NCBI GenBank assembly: GCA_051252005.1
Contig: JBPOEZ010000008.1
Coordinates: forward strand, 62,001-126,000
Direction: 5' to 3'
Length of the DNA stretch: 64,000 bases
Source: JACOMS01 sp051252005
Lineage (GTDB): Bacteria; Pseudomonadota; Alphaproteobacteria; Caulobacterales; Maricaulaceae
Shown piece after piece: positions 32,565-42,167 of the stretch (positions are counted from its first letter, which is position 1; each line of letters starts with the position of its first letter). Below the pieces are notes generated by a model that was not told where the DNA came from, made no database searches, and saw nothing but the letters and a program-made list of their open reading frames with translations. The position numbers and the translations under genes were made by a program.

Positions 32565-33262
32565 CCTGTCACCCCTCGTGTGAGCTGTCCGTTTTCGAGA
32601 TATAATATATCTGCTGTAATCCCTGACAGTAGGCTCTGGTCATGGGTCGCGATTAATACCGTTGTCCCGCCTCTGTTCATCTCGAGGAACAGACGCAATA
32701 GACGCTGCGCCATATCAGGATCGACGTTGCCAGTGGGTTCGTCCGCAATTAATAAATCTGGTTTGGAAATAACCGCGCGCGCAATGGCGACGCGCTGTTT
32801 CTCTCCGCCAGAGAGAGTAGGCGGAAACGCCGTCAGCCGTTCGCCAAGCCCGACCCAGCGTAGAAGCTCTATTACATCATCCTCGTAGGCGCTTCGGCTC
32901 CCGCCTGTCGCCCTCAATGGTAAAGCTACATTTTGAAAGACATTGAGGTGATCGATTAAATCCGAAGCCTGAGAAACGAGACCGATCCGGCGCTTAAGGC
33001 GCTGTTTTTGCCGCGAAGGCAGTGTCGTGACCTCTTGGCCGAACAAGGACATGAGCCCCCGCGACGGCGCTAGGCCCAGCGACAAAAGGCTTAGAAGCGT
33101 GGACTTCCCGGCACCAGACGCGCCTGTTAAAAAGGTAAACGCCCCCTTTTCGAGTTCAAGATCGACGCCCGATAAGATTTCAGGCCCGCGACCGTAGCGT
33201 AATCCGATGCGCTCGAGCTGCACAAGGTTATCCCCGCGCTTTATGACATTAGGTCCAGCCAT
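32561..33262 (-). CDS. ftsE: Cell-division ATP-binding protein FtsE
   Basis: A 233-residue ABC ATPase: Walker A GASGAGKST, Q-loop VSQASDLI, signature LSGGEKQRVAIARA, Walker B LLIADEPTGNVD, and switch His in IATHDQ. It partners FtsX, encoded immediately downstream with a 4-base overlap. It is divergent from the zinc-ribbon gene, 116 bases away. Confidence 0.94.
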   Translation of the reverse strand: MAGPNVIKRGDNLVQLERIGLRYGRGPEILSGVDLELEKGAFTFLTGASGAGKSTLLSLLSLGLAPSRGLMSLFGQEVTTLPSRQKQRLKRRIGLVSQASDLIDHLNVFQNVALPLRATGGSRSAYEDDVIELLRWVGLGERLTAFPPTLSGGEKQRVAIARAVISKPDLLIADEPTGNVDPDMAQRLLRLFLEMNRGGTTVLIATHDQSLLSGITADILYLENGQLTRGVTG

Positions 33263-33378
33263 AGGTTTATGTGCCCGCTCGTTGGGAATAGGCGCGCGAA
33301 GAAAGGCGCGGCAAAGGCTTGGGACTGGACATCATGCTGAGAATAGGCACTCTACGTTAAAAATCGAATCAGGCGTTT

Positions 33379-34233
33379 ATGATACTCACTTGTCCAGATT
33401 GTTCCACGCGTTATTCCGTTAAAGACGACGCAGTCGGACCGAACGGCCGCACTGTAAGGTGTTCAAGCTGTAGTGCAACATGGTTTGTTGCTTCAGATGC
33501 AGACACACTCGCGCTCGAAGACAACCTTGCTGCCGACATAGAGCGGATTGACGCGCTGAAAGACACATTTCCTGAAAATAGATTTTCCGAAGACAGTATT
33601 TCAGAACAACCGGTTATTAACCGCGTACCGCCCCCGCGCGGCAATTCACCAAAAAGCGCTCCATCCAAGCCCGCTATGGGCGCTCATGTTCAAGTCAGAG
33701 ATAAGGTTGACAGAGAGCGCAGAAACCGCCGCCTTATCGGCATTGTGATGATTTGGACGATTACCCTTGGTTTATTGGCCTGCGCGGCCGGTTTGGCCTA
33801 CGTATTCAGACAGCCTATTGTTGACAACAATCCGGCACTCGCCAGTGTCTATAAAAAGGCCTTCAATATTTCTGTTAAAGCCTCTGGCCTTGATTTTGAA
33901 AAACCTGGGACCAGCCATACGGAAATCGACGGCAAACCCGTTTTAGTCATAAACGGCATGATCATAAACAGATCCAATGACACACAAGTTTTGCCCATGG
34001 TTGAACTCGCGCTTGCTAATGGTAGCGGAGACATCATTACCTCTTGGCTCGTTGAGCTCGACCAAGCCGTAATCGGCGCCAAACAACGGCTACCCTATGT
34101 CTCTCAATATCCGAATCCTCCGCTCGATGCGGCGGAATTAAAGTATAAATTCGTGACAGAAGACACTACGGCCTCTGACGGTAAAGCCCTTAGAGCTCAG
34201 GATACCACGCCAGTCTTGGCGAGCAACGAGTAA
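33379..34233 (+). CDS. Zinc-ribbon (MJ0042) DUF3426 membrane protein
   Basis: A 284-residue protein with an N-terminal MJ0042-type zinc ribbon (C5, C8, C28, C31) and a disordered acidic and then basic linker. One transmembrane helix lies near residues 120-143 (RLIGIVMIWTITLGLLACAA), followed by a periplasmic DUF3426 beta domain (VLVINGMIINRSNDTQVLP). The topology suggests a sensor or scaffold joining cytoplasm and periplasm; function is unknown. It is common near ftsEX in alphaproteobacteria. Confidence 0.88.
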   Translation: MILTCPDCSTRYSVKDDAVGPNGRTVRCSSCSATWFVASDADTLALEDNLAADIERIDALKDTFPENRFSEDSISEQPVINRVPPPRGNSPKSAPSKPAMGAHVQVRDKVDRERRNRRLIGIVMIWTITLGLLACAAGLAYVFRQPIVDNNPALASVYKKAFNISVKASGLDFEKPGTSHTEIDGKPVLVINGMIINRSNDTQVLPMVELALANGSGDIITSWLVELDQAVIGAKQRLPYVSQYPNPPLDAAELKYKFVTEDTTASDGKALRAQDTTPVLASNE

Positions 34234-34283
34234 CCTGCACGTTCGGCTTTGCAATTTACGCCCCTCCCCGCCATAATAGCTTC

Positions 34284-34802
34284 GTGAGTGATGATTTTGA
34301 CAAACGCGAATGGCAAGAGAGGCAAGCAGAACAAGATGCGGCCTATGAAAAACAGCGCGCCAAAGACGAAAAAACAAAAGCGCGCTCTGCCCGCAATGCC
34401 AAACGAAAGATTGAACGCCTTCGCGCCAAGCTAAAAGAGGCAGGCGAATTATCTGAGTGGGAAGACGAGTTTTCAGAATCCGTCACCGAGAGGCTTGATA
34501 AATTTGGCTCAGCCTTTGCCGACCCCGAAAAAGGACGAAGCGGCGACGCGCTCTCCTTTGCACAGAAAAAAGTCGTGTCAGCGCTGAACAAGAAAGCTAA
34601 AGGCGAAAAAAGTGCCTCCAGTTTTAAGAAGAATAGCGACTTTAAATCCAAATCAAAAAACAGTTTCACCCCGCGCGTGCGGCAGATAGAAGACGACATG
34701 CCAGAGGAAGACAAAATTCCAGAAACTCACAGACCTGATTACATTCCAGACAAGCCTAAACGCCCGTTCCTGCGGATCGTTAGCAACAAGGATAAGCCAT
34801 GA
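34284..34802 (+). CDS. Charged coiled-coil protein of unknown function
   Basis: A 172-residue highly charged protein with a GTG start at 34284. The N-terminal 60 residues form a Lys/Arg/Glu coiled coil (AKRKIERLRAKLKEAGE), followed by a Ser/Lys linker and a C-terminal RPDYIPDKPKRPFLRIV. There is no recognised domain. It overlaps the GNAT gene by four bases and is therefore cotranslated with it. Confidence 0.68.
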   Translation: MSDDFDKREWQERQAEQDAAYEKQRAKDEKTKARSARNAKRKIERLRAKLKEAGELSEWEDEFSESVTERLDKFGSAFADPEKGRSGDALSFAQKKVVSALNKKAKGEKSASSFKKNSDFKSKSKNSFTPRVRQIEDDMPEEDKIPETHRPDYIPDKPKRPFLRIVSNKDKP

Positions 34803-35320
34803 CGCCTATTATCGAAACCGAGCGATTAATCTTGCGCGAAATTAATATGGAAACAGACTTTGACGGATTTGCCGATATGATGAGCGATGAAGACACAGTT
34901 CGGTTCATTGGCGGGAAAACCCTCAACCGAGCGGAAACTTGGCGCAGTACGGCTGGCCTGATCGGGCACATGGAAATTCGCGGTTACGGCTTTATGTCTG
35001 TTATTGAAAAAGCAACCGGAGAATGGGTAGGCCGCGTTGGCCCGTGGTTTCCAGAAGGCTGGCCAGAGCCAGAAGTCGGCTGGACTATCCACCGCAATCA
35101 CTGGCGCAAGGGTTACGCAAAAGAGGCCGGAGCGGCTTGTGTCGACTATTGTTTCAACACGCTGGGCTGGGACAGGATTATCCATGTGATCGCCGAAGAC
35201 AATATTGCCAGCATAAAAACCGCCGAAGCCATTGGTTCAAAGCGCATGTATCACATAGATCACCTACCGCCATTCGGCGACGTAAACTGCTGGGCCTACG
35301 GCCAAGAGCGAAGCAAGTAA
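34799..35320 (+). CDS. GNAT-family N-acetyltransferase
   Basis: A 173-residue RimJ/RimL-type acetyltransferase: first strand IETERLILREINMETDFDGF, acetyl-CoA binding region HWRKGYAKEAGAACVDY, and the last motif EDNIASIKTAEAIGSKR. The acceptor is unknown. It is coupled by a 4-base overlap to the upstream coiled-coil gene. Confidence 0.92.
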   Translation: MTPIIETERLILREINMETDFDGFADMMSDEDTVRFIGGKTLNRAETWRSTAGLIGHMEIRGYGFMSVIEKATGEWVGRVGPWFPEGWPEPEVGWTIHRNHWRKGYAKEAGAACVDYCFNTLGWDRIIHVIAEDNIASIKTAEAIGSKRMYHIDHLPPFGDVNCWAYGQERSK

Positions 35321-35341
35321 GCCCCTATACCCAAAACGTTT

Positions 35342-36073
35342 CTAAACCCATCCAGCATCGCGGACGGCTTTTACATTATTTCTGCTGACTGGCGCTTGGG
35401 CATTGTTATGCAGGGTAAGGCTGATTTTCCCGCCTGCCTTTCCCGCAGTTTTCACCCCTGCTTCCGCCACCCACCATGAACGGTGCGTTGTCATACCGGC
35501 CAAAGGCGCGGTTTCAGTAATGGCATCCGTGAGCCGCATCAATATGAGTTCGTCGCCTTTGGACGTATGCACGCGGACATAATGGTCCTCGGCGGAAAGC
35601 GCGTAAATCTCCGCGCCGCGCAGATGCACCGGAAGACGTTCTAAAAGAGCGGGCGGCGCGTCCGACTGATCACCTATGGTATCAGTCTTGCCGCGTTCTC
35701 CGAGAAAGCCCGCGAGTGAAATCACGAAGGCGATGACCCAAATATACAAAAACATCATGATGACACTGGCCGCGTCGACGGGCTGTTTCGCATAAATTGA
35801 AAACCCGAGCAGAATGACAAAGACGGCCAAAGCTGATGTGAAAGAGCGCAGCGCCATGAATTGCCAAGGCCGCGCTTTAAATTCAAACGCCTTAAAAAGC
35901 AGATCCGCAGCGCCTGCGCCGAACCCGCCTGCTATACAAAGCCCAACCCAATAGAGGAGCCGGCTTAAAAATGACAAATTACTCGTTCCATAAGGGCCGA
36001 GTATCGCCAAGATAAGCCCCGCAGCCGCGGAAACCATCAGCAGCGGCATCATAGATTGAGTAATTTTGCGCAT
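35342..36073 (-). CDS. Four-helix membrane LytTR DNA-binding regulator
   Basis: About 243 residues: four transmembrane helices within residues 1-130 (for example MPLLMVSAAAGLILAILGPY and VIMMFLYIWVIAFVISLAGF), then a LytTR domain. Domain marks are GAEIYALSAEDHYVRVHTSK, RLTDAITE, THRSWWVAEAGV and ISLTLHNNAQAPVSRNNV. Such proteins are membrane-bound transcription factors that may sense a membrane signal and regulate genes directly. The frame is open to an ATG at 36187. The start at 36073, behind GGGGA, gives the usual four-helix form and avoids overlap with the promoter of the next gene. Confidence 0.85.
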   Translation of the reverse strand: MRKITQSMMPLLMVSAAAGLILAILGPYGTSNLSFLSRLLYWVGLCIAGGFGAGAADLLFKAFEFKARPWQFMALRSFTSALAVFVILLGFSIYAKQPVDAASVIMMFLYIWVIAFVISLAGFLGERGKTDTIGDQSDAPPALLERLPVHLRGAEIYALSAEDHYVRVHTSKGDELILMRLTDAITETAPLAGMTTHRSWWVAEAGVKTAGKAGGKISLTLHNNAQAPVSRNNVKAVRDAGWV

Positions 36074-36271
36074 GTGTCCCCGATTGAATAGCCGCCCAAA
36101 GTACACACTGGCAAACTTTGCCGCCGCCGCCAATAAAAACCTTACCACTGGCGATACGTGAACGGTAATAACGCTCCGTTCACGCATACTAGGCGCGTTT
36201 TGCGTAGATCCGCTTTACCGCCCGAGAGTTCTACCGCTTTATGTCCTCACACAAAAAGAGGAACCACACTT

Positions 36272-36664
36272 ATGAACGTTGATATTTTCCTAGGCGCGTC
36301 GCCCGTCATCATTATCCACACACTTTGCGCATTTGCCGCGCTAGGAACGGGGATCGCTGTTTGGCGAGCGCGCAAGGGCACCAAGGCGCATAAAGCCCTA
36401 GGCCGCATTTTTGTCATGCTCATGGCCGTTACGGCCTTTTCGGCAATTTTTATACGTTTGGTCAATAAAGGACAGTTTAGCTTTATACACCTCTTCGTTC
36501 CCTTAACTTTTTTCGCCATATGGCAAGCCATATATTACATACGCAAAGGGGACATTCGCCGCCATAAGAAGGCTGTTAAGGGCATGTTTTTCGGCGCACT
36601 CTTGATTCCAGGCATATTATCCTTCCTGCCGGGGCGTCTTATGTGGATGGTTTTCTTTGGGTAA
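36272..36664 (+). CDS. DUF2306-like small membrane protein
   Basis: A 130-residue protein with four hydrophobic helices. It starts at ATG 36272 behind AGAGG. Family-like features are VIIIHTLCAFAALGTGIAVW, the HKALGRIFVMLMAVTAF segment and RRHKKAVKGMFFGALLIPG, as in DUF2306-type proteins. The function is unknown. A hairpin terminator lies between it and sucC. Confidence 0.78.
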   Translation: MNVDIFLGASPVIIIHTLCAFAALGTGIAVWRARKGTKAHKALGRIFVMLMAVTAFSAIFIRLVNKGQFSFIHLFVPLTFFAIWQAIYYIRKGDIRRHKKAVKGMFFGALLIPGILSFLPGRLMWMVFFG

Positions 36665-36724
36665 AGCCTCCCCATTGCCTGTTGCATCCTTTTGCCGCGC
36701 CACTTATAAAGATGGGCATAAACG

Positions 36725-36748
36725 GAGGCTGCACGCGCGGCCTCTTTT
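36725..36748 (+). terminator. Hairpin terminator upstream of sucC
   Basis: GAGGCTGC and GCGGCCTC form an 8-bp stem (one G-T pair) around ACGC, followed by TTTT. It lies 60 bases after the membrane-protein stop and 27 bases before the sucC start, so it could also act as an attenuator of the sucC operon. Confidence 0.55.
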
Positions 36749-36774
36749 CGTGAACAGGCAACGGGAAATTTTTC

Positions 36775-37968
36775 ATGAACATACACGAGTATCAGGGCAA
36801 AGCTGTCCTTAAGGAAATCGGCGCGCCGGTTAGCAAAGGGATTGCAATTTTCAAGGCCAGTGAGGCCCGCGCGGCCGCAGAAGAACTGGGCGGCCCATTA
36901 TGGGTTGTGAAATCTCAAATTCACGCAGGCGGACGCGGTAAGGGTACCTTTATTGGCGCGCCTAAAGATGCCAAAGGCGGTGTACGTCTTGCCTTCTCTA
37001 TCGACGACGTTGTTAAAAACGCCGAAGAAATGCTCGGCGAATTTCTCGTAACAGAACAAACGGACGCTAATGGCAAGCAAGTGAACCGCCTTTATATTGA
37101 AGACGGATCAGACATTGACCGCGAGCTTTATCTCTCCATCATCATCAACCGCGAAACATCGCGCGTCTCGTTCATCGTTTCCACCGAAGGCGGCATGGAC
37201 ATTGAAGGCGTTGCTCACGATACACCTGAAAAAGTCATCAATTTTGACATTGATCCAGCCACAGGCTTCATGCCGCATCATGGCCGTAAATTGTCAAAAG
37301 CGTTGAACCTAAAAGGTGATCTTGCAAAACAAGCTAATAAGCTTGGCCGCACACTTTATAATGGCTTCCTTGCCAAAGACATGGCGATGCTTGAGATTAA
37401 CCCTCTCATTGTCACTGAAGATCAGCGTCTACATTGTCTTGACGCGAAAATCAGTTTTGACGAGAACGCTCTCTATCGCCACAAAGATATTGAGGCGCTT
37501 CGCGACATCACTGAAGAAGACCCGAAAGAAACCGAAGCCAAAAAATACGACCTGTCCTATGTGGCTCTCGACGGCAACATTGGCTGTATGGTCAACGGCG
37601 CGGGTCTTGCCATGTCAACTATGGACATCATCAAGCTTTACGGCGCAGAGCCCGCTAACTTCCTCGACGTCGGCGGCGGCGCGACAAAAGAAAACATTGT
37701 TGCTGCGTTTAAGATTTTGACCTCTGATGACAAAGTCAAAGGCATCTTGATCAACATCTTTGGCGGCATCATGAGATGCGACGTCATTGCTCAAGGCGCT
37801 GTGGACGCGGTTAAAGAAGTTGGTCTTCAAGTGCCGCTTGTTGTGCGCCTCGAAGGCACAAACGTCGAAGCCGGAAAGAAGATCATCGATAATTCAGGTC
37901 TAAACGTGATTTCTGCGGATGATCTTGACGACGCCGCGCAGAAAATCGTCGCGGCAGTTGGCGGGTAA
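36775..37968 (+). CDS. sucC: Succinyl-CoA synthetase beta subunit
   Basis: A 397-residue ADP- or GDP-forming succinyl-CoA ligase beta subunit: N-terminal NIHEYQGKAVLKEIGAPV, ATP-grasp region VVKSQIHAGGRGKGTF, NPLIV metal site, and C-terminal ligase domain ILINIFGGIMRCDVIAQG with RLEGTNVEAG. With SucD it makes succinate from succinyl-CoA in the TCA cycle. It heads a cluster with a small lipoprotein, sucD, odhA and odhB. Confidence 0.98.
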   Translation: MNIHEYQGKAVLKEIGAPVSKGIAIFKASEARAAAEELGGPLWVVKSQIHAGGRGKGTFIGAPKDAKGGVRLAFSIDDVVKNAEEMLGEFLVTEQTDANGKQVNRLYIEDGSDIDRELYLSIIINRETSRVSFIVSTEGGMDIEGVAHDTPEKVINFDIDPATGFMPHHGRKLSKALNLKGDLAKQANKLGRTLYNGFLAKDMAMLEINPLIVTEDQRLHCLDAKISFDENALYRHKDIEALRDITEEDPKETEAKKYDLSYVALDGNIGCMVNGAGLAMSTMDIIKLYGAEPANFLDVGGGATKENIVAAFKILTSDDKVKGILINIFGGIMRCDVIAQGAVDAVKEVGLQVPLVVRLEGTNVEAGKKIIDNSGLNVISADDLDDAAQKIVAAVGG

Positions 37969-37971
37969 CGC

Positions 37972-38259
37972 ATGCTAAGGTCTAAAGTCTCACTCCCCTT
38001 ACTGTTGGCGGCGCTTTTGTCTGCTTGTAGTTTTGAAGGCGTTTCTGAGGCAAAGACCGCTTGTGTTTCCGAAATACAAAATAAGCTTAACGTCGACGTT
38101 TCAGCGTCGCCGTCCAGTTGGAGTAGTTTTGCCGGTACCGGGGGGAAGGGAACGACGTTTACCTTTACTCAGACCTCCAATGTGCCGGGCGTTGTTTGCC
38201 AAACTAGCGGCGGAAAAGTCGTGGCGCTCACCAAATCAGAAACTATGGTTGTTAAATAA
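37972..38259 (+). CDS. Small lipoprotein inserted between sucC and sucD
   Basis: A 95-residue protein with a lipobox ending at LLSAC and a mature part with two further cysteines (TACVSE and VVCQTS) that could pair. No family is recognised. It starts three bases after the sucC stop and ends 19 bases before sucD, so it must be cotranscribed with TCA-cycle genes although it is exported. Such an insertion between the two subunit genes is unusual. A role is not evident. Confidence 0.72.
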   Translation: MLRSKVSLPLLLAALLSACSFEGVSEAKTACVSEIQNKLNVDVSASPSSWSSFAGTGGKGTTFTFTQTSNVPGVVCQTSGGKVVALTKSETMVVK

Positions 38260-38278
38260 AGTTCGAATCGAGTAAATT

Positions 38279-39166
38279 ATGTCAGTATTAATCAACAAAG
38301 ACACAAAAATCATCACGCAAGGCATGACGGGTAAAACCGGTACGTTCCACACGGAACAGGCGCTTGCTTATCACAATACAAAAATGGTTGGCGGCGTGAC
38401 CCCCGGCAAAGGCGGCACGACCCATATCGGCCTGCCTAACTTTGATACGGTTGCCGAAGCCAAGCATGCTACGGGCGCGACAGCCTCTGTTGTCTATGTG
38501 CCGCCGCCCTTCGCAGCTGATTCTATCCTTGAGGCCATCGACGCCGAAATGGAATTAATCATCGCGATCACCGAAGGTATTCCTGTGGCAGACATGATCC
38601 CCGTTAAGCGCGCTTTGGTAGGCTCTAAATCCCGTCTTATTGGCCCGAACTGCCCAGGCGTTATGACTCCTGACGAATGTAAAATCGGCATCATGCCCGG
38701 TAAAATCTTCAAAAAAGGTTCCTGCGGCGTGGTATCACGTTCTGGTACGCTTACATACGAAGCCGTATTCCAAACAACGCAAGTTGGCCTTGGCCAAACA
38801 ACAGCGATTGGTATTGGCGGCGACCCGATCAACGGTACAAACTTCATCGATTGCCTCGAGCTTTTCCTTCATGATGACGAAACCAAGCAAATCATTATGA
38901 TCGGCGAAATTGGCGGGTCTGCCGAAGAAGAAGCGGCTGAATATATCGCGCACATGGCGAAAAAAGGCATCAAGAAGCCTATGGTTGGCTTCATCGCGGG
39001 CCGTACAGCGCCTCCAGGGCGGACAATGGGCCATGCCGGCGCGATTGTTTCCGGCGGCAAAGGCGGCGCGGAGGACAAGATTGCTGCAATGGAAGCTGCG
39101 GGCATTCGTGTTTCTGCTTCCCCTGCTAAGCTTGGCGTGACAATGATGGACCTACTGGGCGCATAA
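38279..39166 (+). CDS. sucD: Succinyl-CoA synthetase alpha subunit
   Basis: A 295-residue alpha subunit: CoA-binding Rossmann part with TKIITQGMTGKTGTFHTEQA, and the phosphorylated histidine His252 in MGHAGAIVSGGKGG. Length and motifs are normal. It pairs with SucC, although a lipoprotein gene lies between the two. Confidence 0.98.
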   Translation: MSVLINKDTKIITQGMTGKTGTFHTEQALAYHNTKMVGGVTPGKGGTTHIGLPNFDTVAEAKHATGATASVVYVPPPFAADSILEAIDAEMELIIAITEGIPVADMIPVKRALVGSKSRLIGPNCPGVMTPDECKIGIMPGKIFKKGSCGVVSRSGTLTYEAVFQTTQVGLGQTTAIGIGGDPINGTNFIDCLELFLHDDETKQIIMIGEIGGSAEEEAAEYIAHMAKKGIKKPMVGFIAGRTAPPGRTMGHAGAIVSGGKGGAEDKIAAMEAAGIRVSASPAKLGVTMMDLLGA

Positions 39167-39188
39167 GCTCTGCTGAAAGGCAAAAAAC

Positions 39189-42158
39189 ATGGCCGATAAA
39201 AGCCGCTCTGAGTATAATCAGGATATGATCGAAACTCTGTTCCTTGACGGCGGCAATGCCGTCTATCTGGAACAGATGCTCGCCCAATATATGGAAAATC
39301 CGCACAGTGTGGATAAGAGCTGGCAGGCCTATTTTGCCTCCCTTGGCGAAGACAGTGCCGTCGCCCGTCAAAATGCTGACGGGCCTGTGTGGAAACGCAA
39401 AGACTGGCCACTGGATGACCGGAGCGAAAACACGGGCGCCCTAACCGGCGATTGGGCCCCGAGTTCTGAAGGCAGTGTTACAGCTAAGGTTAAAGGACAA
39501 ATGTCCGGCGCGAGCGAAGACGATATTCGCCGCGCGACAAAAGACAGCCTTCGCGCGCTTATGCTCATCCGCGCTTACCGCGTTCGCGGGCATATGATTG
39601 CAGACCTAGACCCTCTTGGTCTGCGCGAGAAAAAAGCGCATCCTGAACTGCAATATGAGAGTTACGGTTTTACGACTTCTGATTTAGACCGCCCGATCTT
39701 CATCGACGGCGTTATGGGTCTTGAAACAGCCACGCTGACACAAATCATTGAAATCATGGAGCGGACCTACTGTTCCACTTTCGGCGTGCAGTTCATGCAT
39801 GTGTCTAACCCTGACGAAAAAGCTTGGATACAGCAGCGTATTGAAGGCCCAGACAAGGAAATTTCCTTTACGCCCGAAGGCCGCAAATCAATCCTAAAAA
39901 AGCTTATCGAAGGCGAGTCCTTTGAACAGCTTATCCACAAACGCTACCCTGGCACAAAACGCTTCGGTATTGACGGAGCGGAAAGCACCCTACCCGCACT
40001 AGAACAAATCATTAAACGCGGCGGGCAACTTGGCCTGAAAGATATTAATTTCGGCATGCCGCACCGTGGACGCCTCAATGTCATGGCATCGGTCATGCAG
40101 AAGCCTTACTCAGCGATTTTTTATGAATTCCTTGGAGGCGTAGCTTCAGGCGCAGCGGACTTCGGTTCTGGCGACGTGAAATACCATCTCGGCGTCTCTG
40201 ATGACCGCGAGTTTGATGGCAATAACGTTCACTTATCGCTCGCGCCTAACCCGTCTCACCTCGAAGTCGTGTCCCCTGTTGTCATGGGAAAAACCCGCGC
40301 GAAACAGCAAATGGCCTCAGGTTCTTACCGCACCGCCAATCCAAAACAGGTCATGGCTGTCATTTTGCACGGCGATAGCGCCTTTGCGGGCCAAGGCGTG
40401 GTCATGGAATGTTTCCAGATGTCACAGCTTGCAGGGTACCGCACCGGCGGGACATTGCATGTGATCGTCAACAATCAGATCGGATTTACGACAACACCCG
40501 ACGAGTATAGCTCTGGACGCTATTGTTCAGATGTGGCCTTCATGGTCGAAGCCCCAGTCTTTCACGTCAACGGCGATGACCCCGAAGCCGTGGTATACGC
40601 CGCTCGTGTGGCCACAGAATACCGCCAGAAATTTGGCAAAGACGTCGTGCTCGATATTATTTGTTATCGCCGCTACGGCCACAATGAAGGCGACGATCCC
40701 TCCTTCACCCAGCCGCTCATGTATGACGTCATTCGTGATTTACCGTCTACAGCGAAAATTTACGCGGATCGATTGCTTGCAAACGGCACAATCGGCGCAA
40801 CAGATTATGATACATGGGTCGAAGAGTTTTACGCATTCCTTGATGCAGAGTTTGGCAAAGCCAAAGACTTTAAAACCAAGGAACCTGATTGGCTGGACGG
40901 CGTGTGGCAAGGCCTAAGCCTGCCATCCGACACGGACACAAAACGCCAAGGCGATACGTCAGTAAAAATTGAGACCTTAGCCAAAGTCGGCAAAGCTATC
41001 ACCGCCGTTCCTGAAGGGTTTAATATCCACCGCACGCTCAAACGTATTATTAAAGCCCGCGCAGAGAAAATTAAACAAGGTGCAGATATTGATTGGGGAC
41101 TCGCGGAACATCTCGCGTTCGGCACCCTCCTGCTTGAAGGCCACCCTGTGCGCCTCTCTGGTCAGGACAGTGAACGCGGCACGTTTTCACAGCGCCAATC
41201 CAATTTCATCGACCAAAAAGACGGCCATAAATATGCGCCGCTCAACCACATTCAAGATGACCAAGAATATTATCAAGTTTTGAACTCGCATCTTTCCGAA
41301 GAAGCCGTCTTAGGCTTTGATTACGGGTTTTCTACCGCCGCACCGCACGCGCTCACGATATGGGAAGCGCAGTTTGGCGATTTCGCAAACGGCGCGCAGG
41401 TCATGGTCGATCAATTCATCAGCTCGGCCGAGCAAAAATGGCTACGCATGTCTGGGCTCGTTATGCTGCTCCCGCATGGTTATGAGGGACAAGGACCAGA
41501 GCATTCGTCTGCCCGTCTCGAACGCTATCTACAAATGTGCGCCGAAGATAATATGCAGGTCGTCAATGTTTCGACGCCGGCTAATTACTTCCACGTCTTG
41601 CGCCGCCAAATCCACCGCAAGTTCCGCAAGCCGCTTATCGTAATGACGCCGAAGAGTTTGCTGCGAGCCAAGCGCTGCGTTTCGACGTTCGAGGAAATGG
41701 GCCCTGGCTCATGCTTTCACCGCGTCTTATGGGACGACGCGCAATATAACCCGCAAGACGGCGAGGTCCGGCTTGTGGCTGACAGTAAAATCAAGCGCGT
41801 GATCATGTGCTCTGGTAAAGTCTATTACGACCTCTTCGAAGAGCGGGAACGCCTTGGCCGTGATGATGTCTACTTATTACGCGTTGAACAGCTTCATCCC
41901 TACCCCCGTTCAGCCATGGCCGAAGAACTTCAGCGCTTTAAAAACGCCGAAATGATCTGGTGCCAAGAAGAGCCGAAGAATATGGGCGCATGGAGCTTCA
42001 TTGAACCCTTCCTTGAAGAAAGCCTGATCGAACTGGGTGCAAAACACACGCGGCCTACCTATATTGGCCGTAAAGCTAGCGCCTCGACAGCGACAGGCGT
42101 AGCGGCTAAACATAAAGCCGAACAACAAGCGATCTTAGACCAAGCTTTTGAGAAATAG
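39189..42158 (+). CDS. odhA: 2-Oxoglutarate dehydrogenase E1 component
   Basis: A 989-residue thiamine-diphosphate-dependent E1 subunit that decarboxylates 2-oxoglutarate and passes the succinyl group to the lipoyl domain of OdhB. Visible parts: N-terminal E2-binding helix (NAVYLEQMLAQYMENPHSVD), GMPHRGRLNVMASVMQKP, HGDSAFAGQGVV, the NNQIGFTTTP and YRRYGHNEGDDPSFTQP cofactor region, and the C-terminal LPHGYEGQGPEHSSARLERY. Length is normal. odhB follows after nine bases. Confidence 0.98.
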   Translation: MADKSRSEYNQDMIETLFLDGGNAVYLEQMLAQYMENPHSVDKSWQAYFASLGEDSAVARQNADGPVWKRKDWPLDDRSENTGALTGDWAPSSEGSVTAKVKGQMSGASEDDIRRATKDSLRALMLIRAYRVRGHMIADLDPLGLREKKAHPELQYESYGFTTSDLDRPIFIDGVMGLETATLTQIIEIMERTYCSTFGVQFMHVSNPDEKAWIQQRIEGPDKEISFTPEGRKSILKKLIEGESFEQLIHKRYPGTKRFGIDGAESTLPALEQIIKRGGQLGLKDINFGMPHRGRLNVMASVMQKPYSAIFYEFLGGVASGAADFGSGDVKYHLGVSDDREFDGNNVHLSLAPNPSHLEVVSPVVMGKTRAKQQMASGSYRTANPKQVMAVILHGDSAFAGQGVVMECFQMSQLAGYRTGGTLHVIVNNQIGFTTTPDEYSSGRYCSDVAFMVEAPVFHVNGDDPEAVVYAARVATEYRQKFGKDVVLDIICYRRYGHNEGDDPSFTQPLMYDVIRDLPSTAKIYADRLLANGTIGATDYDTWVEEFYAFLDAEFGKAKDFKTKEPDWLDGVWQGLSLPSDTDTKRQGDTSVKIETLAKVGKAITAVPEGFNIHRTLKRIIKARAEKIKQGADIDWGLAEHLAFGTLLLEGHPVRLSGQDSERGTFSQRQSNFIDQKDGHKYAPLNHIQDDQEYYQVLNSHLSEEAVLGFDYGFSTAAPHALTIWEAQFGDFANGAQVMVDQFISSAEQKWLRMSGLVMLLPHGYEGQGPEHSSARLERYLQMCAEDNMQVVNVSTPANYFHVLRRQIHRKFRKPLIVMTPKSLLRAKRCVSTFEEMGPGSCFHRVLWDDAQYNPQDGEVRLVADSKIKRVIMCSGKVYYDLFEERERLGRDDVYLLRVEQLHPYPRSAMAEELQRFKNAEMIWCQEEPKNMGAWSFIEPFLEESLIELGAKHTRPTYIGRKASASTATGVAAKHKAEQQAILDQAFEK

Positions 42159-42167
42159 AGAACAGAC

